DNA of 64,000 bases, from the NCBI GenBank assembly GCA_017450125.1, contig JAFSWZ010000014.1, forward strand, positions 1 to 64,000, given 5' to 3'. The position numbers and the translations under genes are program-made. Source of the DNA: Synergistaceae bacterium. GTDB taxonomy: Bacteria > Synergistota > Synergistia > Synergistales > Aminobacteriaceae. Below, piece after piece: positions 51,816 through 59,935 of the stretch (the stretch's first letter is position 1; each line of letters starts with the position of its first letter). A model generated the notes under the pieces. That model saw only the letters and a program-made list of their open reading frames with translations, had not been told where the DNA came from and made no database searches.

Positions 51816-52309
51816 ATCATCGACCCTCCCATACGCGCATAGCTCGCGGCGGCGTTCTGTCCCTGTACGCGCGTAACCATCTGGCTTCTGAGGCCGCTCT
51901 TGAACTTGTCCAGCTCGTTTATCGCGTCGTCCTCTGCACGGATTATGCTCCCGGCCAAGTCCCGGCTCTCCTCGATGAGCGCAGGAAGTTCCTCGTCGTC
52001 AGGGTACAGGTCAAGCAGATACCTCCCGAATCCCTCAGGGAAGTTCATGCCGTTCGGGGCTGAGTGAAGGCCTGCCTGCTCAAGAAGGTCCTTCCAGCCG
52101 TCCGCAAGAAGCTGGAGCTGTGAGATTATGCCGTCTTTCTGTTCCAGCAGGTCAAACAGCTCGTCCATATCACCATTAAGGACAATGGCCTCAAGTTCCC
52201 TCGAGATCATTGCCCTTAACGTCCGGCATAAACTTATCTCACGCCGTATGAGTTCCTTTGCCTGTGTCAGTACGCTATCCTGCAAGCGTGAATGTTCCTG
52301 CTTTAACAT
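51812..52309 (-). CDS. FlgN-like flagellar export chaperone
   Basis: A 165-residue all-helical protein (LKQEHSRLQDSVLTQAKELIRREISLCRTLRAMISRELEAIVLNGDMDELFDLLEQKDGIISQL) matching FlgN-type chaperones, which hold hook-associated proteins FlgK/FlgL before export. ATG at 52309 chosen; the frame is open further upstream into the fliS 3' end. It overlaps fliS by 35 bases. Confidence 0.7.
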   Translation of the reverse strand: MLKQEHSRLQDSVLTQAKELIRREISLCRTLRAMISRELEAIVLNGDMDELFDLLEQKDGIISQLQLLADGWKDLLEQAGLHSAPNGMNFPEGFGRYLLDLYPDDEELPALIEESRDLAGSIIRAEDDAINELDKFKSGLRSQMVTRVQGQNAAASYARMGGSMI

Positions 52310-52847
52310 TTTTCGCTGTCCCCTGAGCCGCAGCTCCTGCAGGAGGGTATGCCGACGGTGCTCTTGCCGGTGCGGGCTCCGGCTTCCTGCCCTCAACCTC
52401 AGCTACTGCCGCCGCCAGGTCCTGATCCTCAGGATGCGCCGCCTGATACTCCTTCAGCAGCTTCACCAGTGCTTCCTCCCACGTCTGCTTGAGTTCCTCG
52501 AGCATTCCGCAGACCGTCCTGATGTTCTCGGGCTCTTTCTTGATGTTCGCGTCAACAAGAAGCTGGTACATGTACTCATAGAGCTGCATGAGCTTTTCCG
52601 CAACTTCCCCGCCCTTCTCGCGGTTCAACGTAACCATGAGCTCGCGGATAACTTCCTGAGCGCGTATCGTCTCCCTGTTGGCGAGGTCGTAGTCCGGAGA
52701 ACCGCCGTTCGTCTTGCCGAGAAGTGCATTCTCCGCAGTGTGGCAGGCCTTTATTCCGATGTCGTAGGTGATGAGAAGGAGCTGTTCCTTCGTCGCCGTT
52801 GAAATTCTCGTCGCCTGATAGGTGAACTGTGCATTAGGATTTACCAT
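52275..52847 (-). CDS. fliS: Flagellar export chaperone FliS
   Basis: A 190-residue protein: NAQFTYQATRISTATKEQLLLITYDIGIKACHTAENALL at the start is the FliS signature, with a four-helix core to ~125. It binds the flagellin C-terminus and prevents premature polymerisation. A ~60-residue Pro/Ala-rich extension follows, longer than the usual ~130-residue FliS. It leads an operon with flgN and the M48 protease. Confidence 0.9.
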   Translation of the reverse strand: MVNPNAQFTYQATRISTATKEQLLLITYDIGIKACHTAENALLGKTNGGSPDYDLANRETIRAQEVIRELMVTLNREKGGEVAEKLMQLYEYMYQLLVDANIKKEPENIRTVCGMLEELKQTWEEALVKLLKEYQAAHPEDQDLAAAVAEVEGRKPEPAPARAPSAYPPAGAAAQGTAKNVKAGTFTLAG

Positions 52848-52934
52848 AAAACTGACCCCCTGAATTGTTCTTGTGTTATTGGTTTCTGCAAAGAATATCG
52901 GTTAGGGATTTCTGCACTTTTAACACAACGCGGC

Positions 52935-54845
52935 CTAAACGTCAAGATTTTTCACTTCACCGGCGTTCGCTATGATGAACTGCCTGCGCGGTTCTACCTT
53001 GTCGCCCATCAGAATGTCGAAGTACTCATCAGCAAGAAGGTTGTCGTCGAGCTCTACCCTCTTGAGGATTCTGTTTGCCGGGTCCATCGTGGTTTCCCAC
53101 AACTGCTCGGGGTTCATCTCGCCTAGCCCCTTGTACCTCTGGACGCTGACCTTCGACGGGTCTGCGGCACTCTCGATGTGCTCGCGAAGTTCACGGTCGG
53201 TGTAGCAGTAGTTCACGGTCTTTCCGTACTGCACGCGGTAGAGCGGAGGCTGTGCGAGGTACAGATAACCCTGCGAGAGGAGCTCCGGCATGTGGCGGTA
53301 GAAGAACGTCAGAAGCAGCGTAGCTATGTGTGCACCGTCGACATCGGCATCCGTCATGATGATAATCTTGTGGTAACGCAGTTTGCTTGCGTCGAACTCA
53401 CTGCCGATCCCGCATCCCAGTGCCGTAATGATGGTCTGAATCTCCCTGTTGCTCAGCATTCTGTCCATCTGTGCCTTCTCGACGTTGAGGATTTTTCCCC
53501 GCAGAGGCAGAATAGCCTGAAACTTCCTGTCGCGCCCCTGCTTTGCGCTTCCGCCTGCACTGTCGCCCTCGACTATGTACAGCTCGGTGTTCTCCGCCTT
53601 CTTCGACGAACAGTCAGCAAGTTTGCCCGGAAGACTCATCCCCGACATTGCACCCTTGCGGACGAGCTCGCGCGCTTTCTTGGCCGCCTCACGTGCCCTT
53701 CTCGCACGTATCGCCTTCTCCGCGATGGGTCTGACGATCTCCGGCCTGTCCTCGAACGCAGAGATTAACCCCTCGTAGATGAACGAGTCCACTGCTCCCC
53801 TAACTTCGCTGTTACCGAGACGTGTTTTTGTCTGTCCCTCGAACTGCGGTTCGCTGAGCCTCACCGACAGCACGCAGGTCAGCCCTTCTTTGAGGTCATC
53901 GCCGCTGAGGTTCTCTTCCTTGTCGCGGAGAATCTTCCCCGTCCTTGCCGCCTCGTTGATTGCGCGGGTCAGAGCCGTGCGAAGCCCCACAAGGTGAGTT
54001 CCGCCCTCTATCGTGTGTATCAGGTTCGCGTAGGTGTACATGTGCTCCTGATAGCCGTCGTTGTACTCAAAGCCCAAGTCTATCGAGATGTTGTCCCGCG
54101 TTCCCGAAAGCACTACGGGTTCGTTGAAGAGTGCCGTCCTGTCGCGGTCAATGTACTTCACGAATGCCCCGATGCCTCCCTTGAAGAAGTACTCGCGGCT
54201 GTCGTTCGTGCGCTCGTCGAGAACAGAAATCTTCAAGCCCGGATTCAGGAAGGCTAATTCCTTGAAGCGGCTCTTCAGCGTATCAAGAGAGTGGTGGACT
54301 TCCTCGAAAATCTCCTTGTCCGGCAGATAGTCTATACGAGTGCCCTGCCAGTCTGCGGGTGAGCCCTCGCTCAGGTCAGTAACAGGAACTCCGCGCTCGA
54401 AACGCTGGGTCTTCGCGATGCCGTCGCGCGCAATCGTAACCACTAACCATTCAGACAGCGCATTTACGACAGACACGCCGACTCCGTGAAGCCCGCCTGA
54501 GACCTTGTACGCTCCCTGCCCGAACTTTCCGCCCGCGTGAAGCACCGTAAGCACGACTTCGCTCGTCGGCCTGCCGTTGTAGGGGTGAGGGTCTGTAGGG
54601 ATGCCGCGCCCGTTGTCCTGCACAGTGATGCTCTCGTCGCGGTGAATGGTAATCTGTATTTCGTTGCAGAAGCCCGCCATCGCTTCGTCGACAGCGTTAT
54701 CTACAACTTCATAGACTAGGTGATGAAGCCCGCGCGTTGATGTGTCGCCGATGTACATTCCGGGACGCTTCCTGACGGCTTCAAGACCTTCCAGAACCTT
54801 TATGCTTTCTGCTCCGTAATCATTTACATGCTGCTGTGATTCCAT
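52935..54845 (-). CDS. gyrB: DNA gyrase subunit B
   Basis: A 636-residue type IIA topoisomerase subunit. GHKL ATPase domain: VVDNAVDEAMAG (~47), VQDNGRGIP (~76), GGKFGQGAYKVSGGLHGVG (~105). Transducer ~230-390. Toprim: YIVEGDSAGGSAKQGRDR (~422) and IIMTDADVDGAHI (~500). It ends with the usual gyrase tail (KNLDV). With GyrA it introduces negative supercoils. Length is normal for the short bacterial GyrB. Confidence 0.97.
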   Translation of the reverse strand: MESQQHVNDYGAESIKVLEGLEAVRKRPGMYIGDTSTRGLHHLVYEVVDNAVDEAMAGFCNEIQITIHRDESITVQDNGRGIPTDPHPYNGRPTSEVVLTVLHAGGKFGQGAYKVSGGLHGVGVSVVNALSEWLVVTIARDGIAKTQRFERGVPVTDLSEGSPADWQGTRIDYLPDKEIFEEVHHSLDTLKSRFKELAFLNPGLKISVLDERTNDSREYFFKGGIGAFVKYIDRDRTALFNEPVVLSGTRDNISIDLGFEYNDGYQEHMYTYANLIHTIEGGTHLVGLRTALTRAINEAARTGKILRDKEENLSGDDLKEGLTCVLSVRLSEPQFEGQTKTRLGNSEVRGAVDSFIYEGLISAFEDRPEIVRPIAEKAIRARRAREAAKKARELVRKGAMSGMSLPGKLADCSSKKAENTELYIVEGDSAGGSAKQGRDRKFQAILPLRGKILNVEKAQMDRMLSNREIQTIITALGCGIGSEFDASKLRYHKIIIMTDADVDGAHIATLLLTFFYRHMPELLSQGYLYLAQPPLYRVQYGKTVNYCYTDRELREHIESAADPSKVSVQRYKGLGEMNPEQLWETTMDPANRILKRVELDDNLLADEYFDILMGDKVEPRRQFIIANAGEVKNLDV

Positions 54846-54937
54846 GTGATATATATTGTTAGCTCCTTTGCTGGGATAAAGAGATTATAGCATTGTGGTA
54901 TCATTGCGGAAAAATTTTCGGGAAAGACGGTGAACTT

Positions 54938-55363
54938 ATGGCAAGAGTGAGCACGGCAACAATCCGCGTGCGTTATGCGGAGACCGACAAGATGGGAGTT
55001 GCGTATCACGGGCACTATCTGGACTGGTTCGAGGTCGGCAGGACGGAATACTGCAGGCAGAGCGGGAAGACTTATCTTGAGTGGGAAGGTGAAGGGATAA
55101 TGCTTCCTGTTGTTGAGGCACACTGCAGGTACAAGTCCTCGCTGTACTATGATGACGAGGTAGTCATAGAGACCACGATAACGAAGCTCTCGCGTGTAAG
55201 CGTAGTGTTCTCGTACAAGGTATACAACAAGGCGACGGGGCACTTGGCCGCAGAGGGCTACACGAAACATGCATTTGTGTCGTCGGACGGAAAGCTCTTG
55301 AAGGACGGCAATCCTCTTCAGGAGAGCCTGAGCGTCATCATGGAGGGAGAACAGGACAGGTGA
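54938..55363 (+). CDS. Acyl-CoA thioesterase, YbgC/4HBT hotdog family
   Basis: A 141-residue hotdog-fold protein: IRVRYAETDKMGVAYHGHYLDWFEVGRTEYCRQSG contains the catalytic Asp of the 4HBT family in RYAETDKMGVxxxxxYxxWFE. It hydrolyses acyl-CoA or acyl-ACP thioesters. ATG at 54938 chosen. It is convergent with the lipid-like operon, ending one base from the KAS III stop, so it may release products of that pathway (inference). Confidence 0.88.
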   Translation: MARVSTATIRVRYAETDKMGVAYHGHYLDWFEVGRTEYCRQSGKTYLEWEGEGIMLPVVEAHCRYKSSLYYDDEVVIETTITKLSRVSVVFSYKVYNKATGHLAAEGYTKHAFVSSDGKLLKDGNPLQESLSVIMEGEQDR

Positions 55364-55364
55364 A

Positions 55365-56339
55365 TCACTCCCTGCCCTGAACGTTGCTGAGGTCAACAAC
55401 ACAGCCTCCCCACGACAGGCCTACACCGAAACCTGCCAGCATTACGCGCCGGAGATTCGCGCTGTCGTTCTGTCTGAGGAGGTCGCGGACGGCTATCGGA
55501 ACAGACGCTGATACTGTGTTGCCGTAGTCTGTTACGTCGTTCCAGAAGGGGAGACCCTGAAGGCCGCACTTTTCCTGAAGGAAGCCGAGCATCATCTTAT
55601 TTGCCTGATGGAAGACGTAGTAATCTATCTCTTCACGCGTTAATGATGACTTGGCCAAGACTTCATCGAGCATCACGGGCACGGCATCAAGCGCGAACTC
55701 CATTATTCCCGCCCCGTCCATGTACAGATCTCTGTTCGTCCTGACGTTGCCGAAAGCGTCGGTGTACTCCTGAAGCTCCGTGCTGGAGTATGAATGCCTC
55801 GCTCCTCCTACAGGAACAATCAGCTTCTCCGCACCGCTCCCGTCCGTCCCGTACACAAAGCCGTAAATCCCTTCACTCTCCGCCTCAACCCCGCTCACCA
55901 GAGTAGCCGCCGCACCGTCCCCGAAAAGCGGGCGTGTCGCGTTGTCCTTAGGGCTGATGTGCCTGCTGTAGGTCTCTGAGGTCAGGAGAAGGACATTCTT
56001 TGCCTGCCCGGACTCGATTAATCCTTTGGCGAGGCCGAGACCGTAGACGTACCCTGAACACCCGAGATTGACATCAACAGCTCCGCATGTCTTCGGGAGA
56101 CCCAGCCTGTCCTGAATTATACATGCGGTTGTGGGCAGGAAATAGTCCGGCGACTGCGTGCAGAGAATCACGAAATCTATTAGTCCCCCCCCCCCGTCAG
56201 TAATTCCCGCAAAGAGATTCTCGGCGGCTTTCACTGCCATGTCTCCTGCGGTCATTCCGGGCGGACAGATTCGCCGGCGTTCGATGCCCGTCTTCTTCCG
56301 AAGGCGCGCGTTCGTGTTCTCCTCGACGACTTCGGGCAA
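55365..56339 (-). CDS. 3-oxoacyl-ACP synthase III-like enzyme 1, carries G11 tract
   Basis: A KAS III/FabH-type condensing enzyme: Cys in VDVNLGCSGYVYGL, His in YYVFHQANKMML and Asn in DYGNTVSASVP give the full C-H-N triad. The first standard start is a TTG at 56339, but the frame upstream (KAYITGINYY) looks like the native N-terminus, with ATA at 56370-56372 where ATG is expected. An 11-G run encodes part of TDGGGGLID (~50). It would condense an acyl-CoA starter with malonyl-ACP. Last gene of a seven-gene operon. Confidence 0.85.
   Translation of the reverse strand: MPEVVEENTNARLRKKTGIERRRICPPGMTAGDMAVKAAENLFAGITDGGGGLIDFVILCTQSPDYFLPTTACIIQDRLGLPKTCGAVDVNLGCSGYVYGLGLAKGLIESGQAKNVLLLTSETYSRHISPKDNATRPLFGDGAAATLVSGVEAESEGIYGFVYGTDGSGAEKLIVPVGGARHSYSSTELQEYTDAFGNVRTNRDLYMDGAGIMEFALDAVPVMLDEVLAKSSLTREEIDYYVFHQANKMMLGFLQEKCGLQGLPFWNDVTDYGNTVSASVPIAVRDLLRQNDSANLRRVMLAGFGVGLSWGGCVVDLSNVQGRE
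56185..56195. repeat. Homopolymer G11/C11 inside KAS III gene 1
   Basis: Eleven consecutive C on the plus strand (G on the coding strand), in frame with the intact gene. A gain or loss of one base would truncate the enzyme. Confidence 0.95.
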
Positions 56340-56368
56340 GTAGTAATTTATTCCCGTTATGTATGCTT

Positions 56369-57118
56369 TTATGCTGAATACCCCCCGTCAACAACAAAAC
56401 TCTTCCCGTTTATCCCGCACGAATCATTGCTCAGCAGGAACATCACGGACTGGCTGATGTACTCCGGCTTCCCCTTGCCAAGAAGATGTCCGGCCAAGAC
56501 ACCGGCAGTGTCATTCATCGCGGCTATTTCGCGGGTCAGCGGAGTGTCCACCCAGCCCGGAAGAATGCTGTTCACCCTGTGTCCGCCCGCCGAGAGCTCC
56601 TGTGCCAGCGAACTCACTGCACCATTCATCGCAGACTTGGCCGAAGCGTAGACGGTTTTGCCCTTGTCGGCAGTCAGCGCAGAGACAGACGAGAACAGCA
56701 CCGTAGACGTAGGAGCCTCCGAAAATTCTGGACTTGTTATGATGCGAAGAAACTCGATGCCTGCCCAGAAACTTGTGTCCATAATCTCATGCCCCCCCCC
56801 CCCGTAAGCAAAATTACGCAGAGGAGTAAGAGCGTCTATACCTGCCGCGTGTACTCCGCCTTTCAGCCTGCCGTGCTCCCTGACGAATGAAGCTATCGCG
56901 TCCTCGAGGGCTTGTGTGTCGCACACGTCGAGAGATGCCGTGAAGATGCGTGATGGTGCAATGTTACGCAGGGCTCCGAGACGTTCTGCGTTCCTGCCTA
57001 TGCCCAGAACAACTGCTCCGGCCTCCGCAAGGTCAAGGGCAACCTGTCTGCCTATCCCCGATGACGCGCCTGTAACTGCGTAACGTTCGCCCGAAAAATC
57101 GTAGATTACTCTGCTCAT
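56369..57118 (-). CDS. Short-chain dehydrogenase/reductase 1, carries G12 tract
   Basis: A 249-residue SDR, FabG-like: TGASSGIGRQVALDLAEAG (NAD(P)-binding glycine loop, ~16), catalytic Ser in LFSSVSAL, Tyr and Lys in YASAKSAMNG (~160), ILPGWVDTPL and a C-terminal INGKSFVVDGGYSA. Likely reduces the 3-ketoacyl-ACP made by the linked synthases. Twelve G encode GGGG in NFAYGGGGHEIM, where the paralogue next door has DRERA, so the tract is a local replacement. ATGA overlap with SDR 2. Confidence 0.9.
   Translation of the reverse strand: MSRVIYDFSGERYAVTGASSGIGRQVALDLAEAGAVVLGIGRNAERLGALRNIAPSRIFTASLDVCDTQALEDAIASFVREHGRLKGGVHAAGIDALTPLRNFAYGGGGHEIMDTSFWAGIEFLRIITSPEFSEAPTSTVLFSSVSALTADKGKTVYASAKSAMNGAVSSLAQELSAGGHRVNSILPGWVDTPLTREIAAMNDTAGVLAGHLLGKGKPEYISQSVMFLLSNDSCGINGKSFVVDGGYSA
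56792..56803. repeat. Homopolymer G12/C12 inside SDR gene 1
   Basis: Twelve consecutive C on the plus strand; the gene is in frame at this length. Confidence 0.95.
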
Positions 57119-57861
57119 GATAAATATCCTCCGTCAACTACTACGTTGCTGCCAGTTATCCAGCACGACGCATCACTGAGCAGGAACAGCACCATCTTGC
57201 TGATGTATTCCGGCCTGCCCGCACCAAAAAGATGCTTCGCTATGACGGCCTCGATTTCCGGGCTCGTCTCGAACTGCCCCGTCATTCCCGTAACCGTCCA
57301 GCCGGGAAGGATACTGTTGACGCGGTGCTTCTTGGCGGCGATCTCCTTCGCGGCACACTTCACTGCTGTGTTGACGGCGGATTTTGCGGCCGCGTAGGCG
57401 AACATCCCCTTAGCTGGATGGAGGGAGTATTCCGACGAGAAGAGCACCGTAGACGTTCCGGGATTGCCGTACTTCGCGCGCGTGATGAGCTGGAGGAGGT
57501 TCATCCCTGCCCAGAAGCTGACGTTCATTATCTCGTGCGCACGCTCACGGTCATAGCTCCGCAGGGGTGTCGTGTCGCTTATCCCCGCCGCGTGAACCCC
57601 TCCAGACAACTTGCCGTGCTCCGCGACGAAGCTCGCAATGGCATCCTCGAGAGCCTCAGAGTCGCAGACATCCAGCGATGCCGTGAAGATGTTTTCGGGG
57701 TGGGAGAGCCTGACCTCCTCGAGACGTTCTGCGTTCCTCCCAACAGCAAGAACACACGCTCCGGCTTCCGCGAGCTCGAGCGCGACCTGACGGCCTATTC
57801 CCGACGAAGCTCCCGTAACGACAAACTGTTCGCCAGAGAAGTCATAAGTTACCTTGCTCAT
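57115..57861 (-). CDS. Short-chain dehydrogenase/reductase 2
   Basis: A 248-residue SDR paralogue of SDR 1: TGASSGIGRQVALELAEAG, Ser in LFSSEYSL, YAAAKSAVN with Tyr and Lys, ILPGWTVTGM and GSNVVVDGGYLS. A complete Ser-Tyr-Lys set. Probably a second ketoreductase of the pathway, or an enoyl-type reduction partner. Overlaps KAS III 2 and SDR 1 by ATGA at both ends. No homopolymer tract. Confidence 0.9.
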   Translation of the reverse strand: MSKVTYDFSGEQFVVTGASSGIGRQVALELAEAGACVLAVGRNAERLEEVRLSHPENIFTASLDVCDSEALEDAIASFVAEHGKLSGGVHAAGISDTTPLRSYDRERAHEIMNVSFWAGMNLLQLITRAKYGNPGTSTVLFSSEYSLHPAKGMFAYAAAKSAVNTAVKCAAKEIAAKKHRVNSILPGWTVTGMTGQFETSPEIEAVIAKHLFGAGRPEYISKMVLFLLSDASCWITGSNVVVDGGYLS

Positions 57862-58856
57862 GATAAATACACCTCTCTAGTCTTTGTGCCCGAGAAGTCA
57901 GCGAGACACACTCCGACAGACAGACCCACACCAAAACCGCAGCACAGTACACGCTGATGCTTGGCCGCGTCCGTGCGCACAATCACTGAGGGTATGGAGG
58001 CTGATGATTCGTTGCCGATGTCGCCGGAAGTGAACGGCATCTTCTCGCGCGGAACTCCGAGTTTGTCGGCCAGGCTGTCCAGTATCAGCTTGTTGGCCTG
58101 ATGGCAGGCGTAGAGGGTAATGCTGTCGCGGGTGAGGCTGTTGCGTTCCATGAAGGAAGTGATGGCTTCAGGGACTTCGTTCATCGAGAAGTTGAGTATC
58201 TCCACGCCGTCAAGGTAGATGTAGCCGTCCCGTTTGGGGCTGGGAGTGATTCTGCTCCGGCTGTTCTCCATTATGACAACGCCGTACTTTTCCCCGTACG
58301 TGGCGAAAGCAAAAGGTATATCCTGCCCTCCGGGCGTTACGAGGATTGCTGAAGCTCCGTCGCCGTAGATGCACCGCGAAGCCCTGTCGTCGGGGTCTGT
58401 AATTCTGCTGTTCGTGTCCCCGCAGCCCAGCAGCACTGGAGCTCCGAGACGGCTCGACATCATCGCAGCGACGTACAGTCCCCTCACGAATCCCGAGCAC
58501 CCCTCGCTGATGTCAATGCATATGACGCTGTTGCTCAGGCCTAGTTTGTGCTGGAGGACGTGGCTTGTGGCAGGCATGTCGTAGTCAGGAGTCTTCGAGA
58601 CGAACACGAGCCCCGCAACCTCTTCACGCCTGCGCCCCTCTAGAATCTTCCCAGCTGCCTCCGCGAACAAGTCTGCTGTGGTTACACCCTCAGGAGCGAT
58701 CCTCAGCGAGGAGAAACCCGTGCTCTTGGCCAAGCGGGCGGCGGTCTTCTCGTTGAGGAGGTTGGGAGCGTATTCCGCGAGAGAGAACGTCTGCGCAGGA
58801 AGTGCACACACTATCTCCGCAACGTCTACGCCCCTGACACAGTCGAACACCGGCAT
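57858..58856 (-). CDS. 3-oxoacyl-ACP synthase III-like enzyme 2
   Basis: A 332-residue KAS III paralogue with full triad: Cys in DISEGCSGFVRGL, His in LYACHQANKLIL, Asn in DIGNESSASIPSV. It is only loosely similar to enzyme 1, so the two probably act on different acyl chains or steps. Begins two bases after the ACP stop. The order ACP-KAS-SDR-SDR-KAS resembles small dedicated fatty-acid/polyketide-like assembly lines. Confidence 0.9.
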   Translation of the reverse strand: MPVFDCVRGVDVAEIVCALPAQTFSLAEYAPNLLNEKTAARLAKSTGFSSLRIAPEGVTTADLFAEAAGKILEGRRREEVAGLVFVSKTPDYDMPATSHVLQHKLGLSNSVICIDISEGCSGFVRGLYVAAMMSSRLGAPVLLGCGDTNSRITDPDDRASRCIYGDGASAILVTPGGQDIPFAFATYGEKYGVVIMENSRSRITPSPKRDGYIYLDGVEILNFSMNEVPEAITSFMERNSLTRDSITLYACHQANKLILDSLADKLGVPREKMPFTSGDIGNESSASIPSVIVRTDAAKHQRVLCCGFGVGLSVGVCLADFSGTKTREVYLS

Positions 58857-58858
58857 AG

Positions 58859-59077
58859 CTACTCAGCCTGAAGCAGGTTGTACAGGTCGCGAATGCTCAC
58901 GCAGTCCCTGATCAGCGCAGGAGCAAGCCTCTTTCCGCACGAAGAGTTCGCGAACGCCGCGAAGCTCACGATGCTTAAACTGTCCCACTCCTCAACGTCT
59001 GCAAGCACTGTGTCCATCGTTACGCTCTCGTTGTCGAGGATTTCCCTGATTTTCGCTGTAAAGTCTTTCTCGTTCAT
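58859..59077 (-). CDS. Acyl carrier protein
   Basis: A 72-residue ACP: acidic, helical, with the phosphopantetheine-attachment Ser in VEEWDSLSIVSF (EWDSL motif, ~31-35). It would carry the growing acyl chain for the linked synthases and reductases. A dedicated ACP inside the operon supports a specialised acyl product rather than housekeeping fatty acid synthesis. Confidence 0.88.
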   Translation of the reverse strand: MNEKDFTAKIREILDNESVTMDTVLADVEEWDSLSIVSFAAFANSSCGKRLAPALIRDCVSIRDLYNLLQAE

Positions 59078-59101
59078 GATAGTACCTCCGTTAATGTTGG
59101 G

Positions 59102-59935
59102 TTAGTAGTTGGTGCCGTTGAAGTCCATCGAGTTGGTGTCTGCCCTGTAGATCGGCGGCACAATGTCCATGACCTGCTCTGCCGCTCCCATTGTGTACTG
59201 GGACACGTGAGCCGTCTTGCGGCTGCCGAGTATTCCCGGCGTAAGAGAGTAGTACAGGTACGGCATGAGCCTGCTTGCGCGCGGAAATCTCTCCGCGAAC
59301 TTCGGGCTGACCTCGCCGAATATCCTTCCTGACGGAACAATGTTCTTGATCCTGCGCTTGAGCACGAAATAGCACTTGCCGTTCACGGTCAGGACAGCGG
59401 CGTTCCTCTGCGTGAACGAGAAATTCTCCGCGTACTCGTCGCTGATGTAGGGCATACTCTTCAGGAAGTCGTCGGTGAGGCCGCGATAGAAGCGCAGGTA
59501 GTATTCCGCCAGCACCCAGCCCGCCGCGCGGTTCACCGGGTGAGCCATCTTGCCGGGAAAACCGTAGATGCGTGCGTTGGGGTAGTGCTTCCCGAGCTCG
59601 TCGTAGAGAGAGTAGAGCATGTCGAGGACATAGCCGCCTTTGCGGACAGACGGCATTGTCGCGAAGTCGCACATCTGGAACGCAATCCGGCCGTCGAGGT
59701 CATTCCGCCAGGCTCCCCAAGTGGCGATGGGCTTGTCTTCACGGTAGACCACGATGATGAAGCTCTTGCCGTAGCAGTTGGCCTCGAACTTCCTGCGCAT
59801 GTAGTCAAGGTCGAAGTGATCCACGAATACGGTGTTGCAGACATCGCAGTAGTCCTGCGCGGTTTTGTCGGTGATTTCGCCTGACCACTCAATGGCCAGC
59901 TTCTCGCCGCGTTCTTCTGAAAGCGTAATAATCAT
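59102..59935 (-). CDS. Acyltransferase-like (GNAT-fold) protein
   Basis: A 277-residue protein starting MIITLSEERGEKLAIEW at 59935 on an ATGA overlap with the deacetylase gene. Segments FIIVVYREDKPIATWGAWRND, FATMPSVRKGGYVLDMLYSLYDEL and ARIYGFPG fit a GNAT core with the acyl-donor pocket after a beta strand. Next to a dedicated ACP and a deacetylase, it may transfer the acyl chain to an amino sugar (inference). No closer family recognised. Confidence 0.6.
   Translation of the reverse strand: MIITLSEERGEKLAIEWSGEITDKTAQDYCDVCNTVFVDHFDLDYMRRKFEANCYGKSFIIVVYREDKPIATWGAWRNDLDGRIAFQMCDFATMPSVRKGGYVLDMLYSLYDELGKHYPNARIYGFPGKMAHPVNRAAGWVLAEYYLRFYRGLTDDFLKSMPYISDEYAENFSFTQRNAAVLTVNGKCYFVLKRRIKNIVPSGRIFGEVSPKFAERFPRASRLMPYLYYSLTPGILGSRKTAHVSQYTMGAAEQVMDIVPPIYRADTNSMDFNGTNY

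Noticed and set aside
57232-57957. A 241-codon plus-strand frame opposite SDR 2
   Set aside because: It overlaps two well-supported genes in antisense and has no recognisable domain.
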